In this document: positions 55,749 to 64,000 of the stretch, piece by piece | Layout of the letters: each line of letters starts with the position of its first letter | How positions within the stretch are numbered: the stretch's first letter is position 1 | From: Takakia lepidozioides | Taxonomy: Eukaryota; Streptophyta; Takakiopsida; Takakiales; Takakiaceae | DNA: 64,000 nucleotides | Assembly (NCBI GenBank): GCA_030704615.1 | Contig: CM060731.1 | Span: 87,214,756 to 87,278,755, forward strand | Direction: 5' to 3' | Notes under the pieces: generated by a model | What the model was told of the DNA's origin: nothing | Seen by the model: only the letters and a program-made list of their open reading frames with translations | The model's database searches: none | Made by a program: the position numbers and the translations under genes

Positions 55749-57858
55749 TTAAAGCCGGGATCTGTTGTAATGACTCTCACAGAGTGTAGCTACAAGCCTG
55801 AACACTGCGGCTGGTCTTATCCCCGGCGTTGCAATCATGGTAGCCAAGAACAATGGAGCCTGACACACAGATATGGATGCCCCTAGCAGCACACTAGCTG
55901 CCGTAGCCTTGGCAGCACTAGGTAGTGGTGTTGCATGTGTAACTCTCCCCAATGGCACAGTAACCTCCGCCTCGGTAGCAGTCGGGCGAGAACTAGGTGC
56001 CATGGATGGCGTCGACACTGTCTCCGCCAATGCGAATGATTGAGGCAGCCTAGCCTGACAGCTCGCCTCCCCATGCTGTGGATCCAACTCCACCTCCACA
56101 CCTCGTGGCTCAGGAACTCGTGCTGCTCTTCGAGTCACGGCTGCATCAGACTCCACCTGCACTAGTGGTAGAGCTGCCCCGCACATGAATCCCATGCCTC
56201 CCATATCTCCTCCCTCAGGAGCAAGAGGTGGACCCTCAAGCCTTGGAGCTGGTACCACCTGAGCTGTGGCCATGGCAGCAAGCCTCTGCTCCAACTGCTG
56301 AAGCCGGTTGGCCATGCCTTGGTCAACACCCTGACCTCCACGTCCCTGGCCATGCTGAACTTGTCATTGGCCTACACCTCATGCCTGACCACCATGTCCT
56401 CTCTAAGCTGCTCCACCTCGCCCCCGGCCACCATTGTTTCGTTGGAACTGGCCTGGCCGCAGCTCAGGGTGCAAGTCATAACATTGGGCCTCTCCATGCC
56501 CATACTTGCCACAATGCCCACACTGCAACTGTGCAGGCTGTACCTGGGCCAACCCTTTGCTATTCTCTGGGCAATCCTTCTTGACATGGGGTCCTCCACA
56601 TGTCCAACACACCACATCCGCCTTTTGTTGGCCTGCAAATAAAGGGAGAGACCCCTGCATCTGAGGTCCTCTCTGTCCTTCCCTGGGCTTCACCTGAGCC
56701 CCCTTGTTGCCTTCAGCACGTTGAGGTAGTGGTTGGCTAGGAGCACCACTACCCTGTGGTGTCTCCTTAGCAAATCCCACCATGACCACTCGTTCCTCCA
56801 CCATGTTGAGCTCTATCCGCTCTGCCAGCAAAAACACGTTTGCTAAGGTGGGTTGGGCCACTTGTAGGAGAGTTCCATCCCGCACCCTTCTCCTCAGCTC
56901 CTTGTCCGATATCCCATACCAAAATTGGACTGCCTGAGCTTCCGTAATCCCTTGGGTTACATTTATCAAGCGCCTCATGCGAGTGAAAGCCTCCCTCAAG
57001 CTCTCAGTAGGCTTCCGTTGGAACTCTTGCAAACTCCGCAACTTCTCTGTCCTCACCCCTTGGTAGTTCCCTCTCAACTCTTTGAAGAACTCCACAACAG
57101 GGTTGAAGGCAAGCACGGGTACTAGTGCTGGTGCGGCAATGGCTTGGGTGGACGTCGTAGCTATGGTACCACTAGTCCCACTGCTGCTTGTTGAAGCTGT
57201 CGATGCAGCTGCAGGTGTAGCCACTGCCCTTGTGACTCTAGTGCCCCTAGTGATGGAGACATAGTCGGGTGACCAGTACATCCTCCACTCCTCGATCTCA
57301 ACCTCATACCCCCACCAGAACTCATGGTAATCATCCATGGGCGGCCCCTCAAGGTGCTGAAACAGCCCCTTCCATGCCATGAAAAGCCTGAATAGTTGTG
57401 GATTGCGCATTTGCTGCAAGTCGGTGTAACTATCAAACTCTTGAATTGAATCATCCAACTCGATGGTGCCCACAGCCCCAGAGTACCTACGTGGCCCCTT
57501 GGTAGCTCCATACTTCTCCTCCATTGTGTCCCACAACAATGGCACAGGAATAACTTGCACCGTCGGTGTGAATCCTCCTGATTCACAGTCTGAATCAGAA
57601 CCTTCCTTGGAAGACACAGGAGGTGAAGGTGGCCTAAACCGCACACCTCGTCTTGTGTACCCACTAATATCGCTAGTGCTCGTACCGACACTCTCCCCAA
57701 CAACCTCACATCATGGTTCCAACAATAAACTTTATTTTGAATTTGAATCACAGTCCTCACTGTGTGAATCACTTTCCTCAACTGGAATAGCGGTTGGTTG
57801 TACAAATGTTGCTTGAATGGTAGCCAACATAGCCAGCTCTTCTTTATTTAGAGCCATG
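55749..57858 (-). pseudogene. LTR-retroelement gag with two zinc knuckles, decayed
   Basis: Reads from an ATG at about 57,858 through a TAA near 57,740 and frame changes into a 413-codon open stretch (57,644-56,403). This holds the gag helical domain (VEFFKELRGNYQGVRTEKLR, QEFQRKPTESLREAFTRMRR, AVQFWYGISDKELRRRVRDG) and two zinc knuckles (CWTCGGPHVKKDC, one residue short of the consensus, and CGHCGKYGHGEAQC). An Arg/Gly end follows, then, after a frameshift, a Gln-rich coiled piece to 55,749. No pol follows. It is a different family from the gag at 28.4 kb. MULE 2 is inserted just upstream of its start. Confidence 0.82.
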
Positions 57859-58239
57859 ACACCATCTAATGACCTAGACTGATCTGATAAGGTAGACGAT
57901 GCCCGAAGGCCAAGGTTTTATTTGACCTTGCCGTTTTTGGAAGTTCCAGATGTAAAAAACCATGAGCGGAATTGTTACTGACGACATATCTTCGCCGCAT
58001 TACAGGACCGTGCAACGAGAAATCCAGTATACCACAGCAAAAGGACGTCGCATACTGGCCTGTATACAGTATTCCACGGTTTTATATGCCTTAACATTGG
58101 AATGAAGTTGACCCTTCTGCCGCGATTGTATGATCCCCTCGCACCAATAGAGTCTGCAGTACTTCAAAATTGTGTCATCTTCGGGTATTCAGCGGGAAAG
58201 GTTTGTGACTCAACTGGGAAATGCGGTGCCGCATTACAG

Positions 58240-58253
58240 CTCGCACGTGCGAG
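58240..58253. repeat. CACGTG-centred palindrome of MULE 2
   Basis: CTCGCACGTGCGAG is a perfect 14-bp palindrome. The MULE 1 counterpart at 3,721-3,734 is TTCGCACGTGCGAA, also perfect, with symmetrical changes at both ends. An imperfect AAATGCGG/CCGCAT palindrome lies 10 bases to its left in both copies. Confidence 0.9.
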
Positions 58254-58624
58254 ATTTCTAGGGGGTTCGTTGTTGGCGACGGTCGGCTCTCTGAAGACTC
58301 GGTCCAACTATCTTATTATGGCGAAGGCCGCAACTACCAGTACCTACGACGTTACTTGGAAATGCGGCGCCACATTTCCTTGCCGGGGGTCGAATGAGGA
58401 TTGCAAAGTTTGGGAGAGTAGAAAAACAGGAACCCTCCAACAAACAAAAATACAAGCACGTGGAAACAGAAGTGAATGACGTATTATCGATGTTCGAGCA
58501 AAACAGGTTACTGGTAGGCAAGACATAAATCGAACCTTTATGTGGCCAAAGTCAGAGGTACTTGCAGCAGTACAGTTCTACTATAACTGAAACTCCGAAA
58601 AGGATGGACACCCGCAAGCCAAGC

Positions 58625-61600
58625 TCACTGGTCCCCTGGATCCATATTCAGAAGAATGTACACCTCTTGGGGGCTCAACCCTGGTGCATGTATGAAGTGA
58701 TGAGTTGTGGAATTACACCGGAGTCTCTTTAGGTACACGTAGTACAGATGCTTGCAAGGGCAGTATGATGCCCCTTTGTTCGCCATGATCTGGAAGTCGG
58801 TGCAATTGCAGGTGGGTAATTCTGAAATGGTGATGGTGTACACCTCATTGTGGACAGCTGAGCCTGCCGTGGCCATCTGATACACAAACCCGAAGCCTGG
58901 TGGGGGCACTTTTGTTGAGCTCTGGATTGTACAGTTCATCCAAAGTGCATTCCCCATCCTTGTCTCGTTCACTTTTGAGGGAGGTCGCCACCTCTTTGGT
59001 TTCCCCCAACGGTGTGTAGGATGCTTAGAGTTGTCGCGTCCCATTATTCTTGCTCTCACACGGGTTGGTGGTAGAGGCTCTGGAAGCGGAAATGGTTGTC
59101 TGGGGACGTCAGTGCGATGCACCATCCGAAATCCTGCGGCAATAAGGGCGTCGGCCTCAACCTGACTCAGATCGCATCCTGGTTCCACCGGCCATACCGG
59201 GGGAGCCTCTGCCATTGTTTGTATGTTGTACTTGGGCTTTCCATACACATAAGTCATAATGTCATGCCTGCAGAACCAGAACTGGGTAGATGTCGCCTCC
59301 GAAAACTTTGCATGAACAAATCTTCCTGCAAAAGTAGGAGTAGGGATAGCCCCATCTGGATTCCTCCTTATCATCTCTAAACAACGTTGTTGTGTATCCA
59401 CTCGAATTGCGGAACACCTACCTCGAAATGTCGGCCTTGTGCGAGCAATTCTCCACTGTGACGTAGACACAGTCATCTCCACAATGGCTTGGCCATACTG
59501 CATAACAGCAGGCAGAATCTGGGGCAAGCGAGCGGTGGGAATTTCTTGTACGGAATCCCCGCTTGAAGGCAATGGCGATCTAGAAACTCTTGGGCTTCCA
59601 CTGCTGGAAGACACATTGTGCGGCAACATGACGGGACCTCGAGGTGCTGTCCGAATGTTCATGTTGGATCTCCAAGAATCCTCTTCGCACCCGGGTTCCT
59701 CTTCAATCCTCCGCCTCACAGGGCGAGTACGGACGTCCCCCTCTAGGTGTTCACCTCTGCGGTGCAGAGGCGTCCCTTTGATCTTCTCTCACAATGTTGT
59801 CGCCCATTTCAGTGGATTCTTCGACCTCGAAGCTGTTCGTACCAACAATTCATCCCTGTCCGGCCCAAAGCTCCATTGTTTCCCGCTTAGGAACTTGTAG
59901 TATCTGGCTTGCTGCAAGATTGCTTTATCGATGTCCTCTGTTGTGGCCGCCACTACGTCCACCAGATGTGCGGTAGAAGATGCTCGCCAGGAGGAGTGGA
60001 CTGATTCTGCCATATTCGTGTTCAGCATGTCCGTGTCGGAATCCAGGCACCGCTCCTATAAGGATAGAAACAATGGTGAGGGAAAAATGGAAAGGTCCGT
60101 AATAGAACGACAATTGCAGGAAAAGTCTAGCATCATACCTCCCGCATGTACTGTCCGAACTGTCGATACCGGAAATGCCACCACCCCAATCAGTTGTGCA
60201 AGGCTCCCAGATTGGTTGTCTCCACTGCACCTGACGTGTTCCACCAAGCCTTGATGATAGCAAACTTAACCTCCGCGTCATCAAATGTGGGTGCATCCTT
60301 CCACACCGTACAAAGGACACGGTGTTCAGCTTGGAGTGAGCTAGCAACAAATTTGGTAGTGTAGTGAGATAGACTCTGCATCCAATGGAATCCACAAGAT
60401 CTCTCTTTCCCCTCCATTGGAACATTGGGGTCCTCACCGTACACACGCCGCACCGCTGCCCAGTTGGCCTGAGCGTTGTCTGCCATGAATCCCCTGAAAT
60501 TGGGCTCTGGCAAACCCGCCCTTGCCATCTGTTCGTTTATGCCCTCCCACAGATGCATCTCTGACTGTGTGTCCTCCCCTTTCATCTCGCAGATTGCAAT
60601 CGTCACGAGCCTCTGGAGTGATAGTCATAAACATGCACACCCATGGTCACCCACTGATGGTTTGTAATTCGCTTGATGTGGTCAAACATCACCCAAGCAT
60701 TCAACAAGTTTCCAGTTGTCATGCAAGTGACCAAGTTGACTCTACTCCCAGGCCCACACGTTGACATTATAAAAATGTAACAATGATCGGATTCGCTGCC
60801 TTGCCCTGGAAACCTGCTACCTTGGATGTAGTGATATCCAATCCTTCGTTTCACCTCCAGGATTGAGTACATGTCCGACCCCCGACCGAACTCTTGTTTG
60901 CAAGATACGATGTGATTCCGCACATTTGGACTACAAACATGCGAGACGGAATCCAACAGGTCAAGCATCTCCTCTTCGTTCAAGGGCACTCGGTCTGAAC
61001 CATCTTCAGACATGATTTTGCCAAGAGCAATCTTGTGGGCTGCCTTGAGCTGAATCTGCTTTGGTCTGGCTCCGCGGCTCAATTTCACCTCCTCTCTTTA
61101 TGATGTCGTGTGCTTCCTACACAAGCCTCCCGGATGTTGCCTCTCGCCAAGGAGTGGCAGTGGACCCCAACGTGTTTGCAAGCTCTAGTCAAGTCCGGGA
61201 GCAAATGGATTACATAATATTGCTTGGCTCTGCACATGGACATGCACGTCGGTGGTTCTTTGCAATGTGCGCACTTGAAAGTACCCACGGAGCTTGGCTG
61301 GAGACAATGAATGGATGATGGGTTGTGCCAGTCCAATCCGTCTCGTTTCTCCGCCCTCCTTTAGAGAGAAAGTGGAAGCAGGCGGGATTGAGGCACCTCA
61401 GCTTCCCCGCACAGAGGACGTATCGTACACGAACACCATCAGCAATTTTCATGCTACTGGTCTTCTTCACAGACCAGGGGTGTCCATCATGCTTTCGATC
61501 CATGTCTGTTAACATCCATGAGGCTTTGTTTGACAAAGTAACAGGTGGGAACTCGAAGATCACATTACCATCGACTTCGGGAGGCAGATACGTCACCTTC

Positions 61601-62254
61601 CTAACTGGAAATTTGGCATAGTCGAGAGCAGCCAGCTCGGAGCGAGAACCATCGAGGTGATGTTGCCGTAGGAGCTGCACAATGGACCGGGTTGGAGTTA
61701 TGCTCAAGGGTACATGTGTAGCACCTGCAGAGACGTCCATGTCAGATTTGAACGACCGTGTGGAGGACATGGGGACCTCAATGCACTCAACTTCCTCGTC
61801 AAAAATGTCGAATACCTCCACACGAGAAGCTATGGAGGGTCTTGACGGTCCAGGTCGGGAATGATTATCGTTGCCATACCTCTGTGTTGGCAATGGCCGC
61901 CTGTCGGTTTCCCGACTCCTTTGTGGATGGTGTCGGAAGCGACTGATTCGGAAAGGGAATGGGCATTCCCACAGCTCGGTACAAGATGGTGTCTGATGGG
62001 GGTACGTGCCACTCCATTCCGCAACCTCCGTCGTTACCTAGCACGACAATGGTCTCATCAACCTGTCCAGGAACATCCTTCCTTTCTTCTTCCAAATAAA
62101 TTGTGCCCGGTTTGAGCTTGAATTTGGAACAAAGGTAAGTTTCAGTCACTCTGCAAAGTCCTCCCTCGTTTGGGATCCCGGCTCTCCCAAATTGCGGAGG
62201 ACAACAAACTATAGTGTACGAATTGGGCCATCCATCACCGCACAAAGTTGGCAA
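58625..62254 (-). pseudogene. MULE transposase with SWIM domain, copy 2 (multiply broken)
   Basis: Same gene as at 4,067-7,673, with an intron of the same length (83 bp, 60,138-60,056). Here the SWIM finger (CNC ... CPCKH, about 58,710-58,830) is in frame with its exon, unlike in copy 1, and exon 2 is open from about 59,719 to the stop at 58,625. Upstream, the frame is broken by TGA at 60,192-60,190 (Trp in copy 1), frameshifts near 60,605 and 61,100, and one near 61,890. The two copies are thus disabled at different places. Catalytic-region motifs (FMADNAQANW, CGFHW, NTNMAESVHSSW) are all still legible. Confidence 0.88.
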
Positions 62255-62625
62255 GTGCGAGGTTCACTATAGCGACAGACCAAGGCTCACAGGCACCACG
62301 TAATTGGAACTGCGGAGGCCATCCACGATTGGAAGTCGCACATTGAAGTGGAAAATAATGTTTCAAGAAACATGCCTGAAGGTGGGAGGTGTGATTCCAT
62401 ATCTTGTATGTATAACAATGATGGCCATTTCGGCGACGAAATAACATCTCCTGACAGTTTTTCCTGAGGGTGGATCCAGCAGTATTCTCGGTGCAGACAT
62501 GAACATTCGCACTGACAAGTGCCAGGACTGTTAGTTAAAACGGTTAGACAACCAAGTTGTGCTCATTAAGATAGGCCGCAATTGTGTTGTTTCAGAACAA
62601 TGCATCCCATTGCACATGACGGAAC

Positions 62626-63004
62626 GGGAATGCGGTGCCGCATTCCACTTCGACATCGTCCTCTCGCTGATTGTGATCGGAAATGCGGCACCGCATTTCT
62701 GTCAATGGGAAAACCAACCTAGTGCTGGAATGGAAATGCGGTACCGCATTTCAGTCCACTGACTTCGGCCATATGTCGGGCAAAATATTTTTTGTGTGGG
62801 ACGGGAATCACCGACGTCTTGCCTGGTGGGAGTACATCAAGCAGATTCATGCCAAGCATATTGGCTGGCATTACATGGTGGAGTGTGTCATCCTCAAGGT
62901 GAAGGCGACAGACTCCTCCCTGCTCAAGAATGCCATGGCGGACCTCAACTCGTAAGATTCTCATACCCTCCCATGCACATCCGAAATGCGGTGCCGCATT
63001 TCGG
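62626..63004. repeat. Four MULE-type palindromes at the divergent gene
   Basis: Palindromes of the AAATGCGG-NN-CCGCATTT family lie at about 62,626-62,646, 62,678-62,700, 62,732-62,753 and 62,981-63,004. The last has CCG/CGG outer bases in place of CGG/CCG, again symmetrical. The third directly abuts the 3' splice site of the next gene's first visible exon, and the fourth lies in its first intron. Confidence 0.9.
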
Positions 63005-63930
63005 TTTCCAATCAGTTTTGTTTCCGTGCTTCAGTGGACTGAATTGGAGAGTGTGCCTTGCAGGGTCACTGAAAATGCATACGTGCATACCCACATGGCA
63101 CATATGTTGTACAGGGTGAGGAAAACTGGTCTCACTGACCCGCACATGTTCGCCAAAATGTTGGAGCCCGAGCTCATTCAAAAAGCCGTGGCAAAAACAG
63201 ACCGGACATGGTATCGCCTCACTATGGATGGAATGGTGGAGGTGATATACGAAGTAAGTCGTCCTCCCATTTTCCTCTGCTCATCCTTCCCCAATTTCCA
63301 GTCACCTTTCCACATGGATCGAATGTAATGCTTCTGCATGTTGTTCTTGGCAGTCGAACATCAAGCTGGATTTGGCCCATGCCAAACGCTTCTTCATGGA
63401 AAGTGAGGGGCAGTTATAAACATTGCAGTCATTGACCGAGCACTTGAAGGAAGCCGGGGTCAAGTCCAGAACCAAATACAAGTCAAAGCTTGTGAAGCTG
63501 GTGGCCATTGCAGATCCGGCACTTGGAAAGGACTTCATCCCTGAGATTGCAAAACATTATTCTCGGGCCATGCAGCCGACAATGCAGTTGGAGAAATTGC
63601 ATCACCTGTCAACGGCATGTGTGGAGGCGAAAGAGAATGTGAGGTTTCAATGCACTGAAGTTCCTTCCTAGCAATAGCCATTTTACTTCCTGCTCCTGAC
63701 ATTGGATCGGAAATGGCAGACACGGTGGCTGTCGATCTGGAATGCATCGGAGAGTATAAGGACCATGTGGTCTTTTCCACTCGAAGTTTCCGACCCTGCA
63801 GTGGATATATGGCTCAACCGCATGACTTGGTGGTTCCAGGTAATTCAAGGTACTTCCCCCAATTTGCTTTGCTGGCATGAATTCCGTGAACTGCTATGTG
63901 ACAATGCATGTTGGAAACGCAGGTAATGAC
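62755..63930 (+). pseudogene. Multi-exon gene with ParB/sulfiredoxin-like DGNHR motif
   Basis: Exon 62,755-62,951 encodes KIFFVWDGNHRRLAWWEYIK, like the G-x-HR loop of ParB/Srx-fold proteins. Exon 63,064-63,253 encodes VTENAYVHTHMAHMLY and TWYRLTMDGMVEVIYE. Exon 63,354 onward encodes NIKLDLAHAKRFFMESEGQL, has an in-frame TAA at 63,417-63,419, then stays open (LTEHLKEAGVKSRTKYKSK) to a GTGAGG donor at about 63,639. A further piece near 63,700-63,840 includes MADTVAVDLECIGEYKDHVV. Borders are GT-AG with matching phases. It is divergent from the MULE transposase and could be a second element gene or a captured one. ParB-like folds bind or cut DNA or use nucleotides; the activity here is unknown. 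Confidence 0.5.
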
Positions 63931-64000
63931 GAATGCGAAGGAGCAAGTCATAATGCATACAAATTTGTTCGGCTTATACATGAAATGGGATGGAACACAG

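Larger units (their letters stand above)
57905..64000 (-). mobile_element. Mutator-like element, copy 2 (MULE 2), runs off the edge
   Basis: 57,914-62,600 matches MULE 1 (3,372-8,050) closely; beyond that the copies diverge. MULE 1 has the palindrome array; MULE 2 has four or five palindromes and then a divergent gene. It lies upstream of a decayed gag. The left segment 57,951-58,004 is inverted relative to MULE 1. The right limit is not visible in the window. Confidence 0.75.

Overview
The window is nuclear DNA from a land plant. Evidence: an intron-rich PELP1/Rix1-type ribosome-biogenesis gene closely related to the angiosperm protein, remains of DYW-class PPR genes, the PDF motif of plant organellar single-stranded-DNA-binding (OSB) proteins, a plastid-type sigma factor, and plant transposon families (Mutator, hAT, CACTA, LTR, LINE, SINE). 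The PPR style resembles seed-free plants (moss, lycophyte, fern), but this is an inference; the species cannot be fixed from the sequence. Gene density is low and nearly everything except one host gene is transposon or decayed gene fragment. A 500-base run of N lies at 11,292-11,791.

Layout. 1-14,097: an LTR element read on the minus strand (3' LTR and polypurine tract at 1-150, 5' LTR ending at 14,097), carrying a coiled-coil ORF but no visible pol, and split by a Mutator-like element (MULE 1, about 3.2-9.9 kb). MULE 1 carries a minus-strand transposase with a SWIM zinc finger and a 1.75-kb array of about 33 near-perfect palindromes. 14.3-23.1 kb: a mosaic of host-gene fragments, all on the plus strand: SMARCAL1-like SNF2 helicase, OSB, PPR-DYW, sigma factor, a second PPR-DYW with an embedded reductase fragment. 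A hAT element with a perfect 8-bp target duplication, containing a SINE, splits the OSB part. 23.1-32.5 kb: two copies of a roughly 0.9-kb repeat, one with an intact 134-codon ORF, around a region with an intact Ty3/gypsy-like gag and a decayed cysteine-rich ORF just upstream of it. 32.5-37.5 kb: a LINE with APE endonuclease and reverse transcriptase, extremely C-rich on its sense strand. 37.6-39.8 kb: a SINE and a damaged coiled-coil gene.

40,729-50,067 (minus): a complete 13-exon PELP1/Rix1 homologue; every junction has GT/AG ends and the phases add up to a 991-codon open frame. 51.1-52.6 kb: an OSB-derived scrap and the tail of a CACTA transposase (DUF4216). 54,538-54,679: a perfect 63-bp-arm inverted repeat with a 16-nt loop. 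55.7-57.9 kb (minus): a decayed gag with two zinc knuckles. 57.9-64 kb: a second MULE copy with a dead transposase, a few of the same palindromes, and a divergent multi-exon gene with a ParB/sulfiredoxin-like DGNHR motif whose introns hold the palindromes.

The genes do not form a pathway; only PELP1 looks like a working host gene. The most unusual features are the palindrome system of the MULE family (expanded array, symmetric substitutions, an inverted terminal segment, location in introns) and the same-strand multi-gene fragment mosaic.
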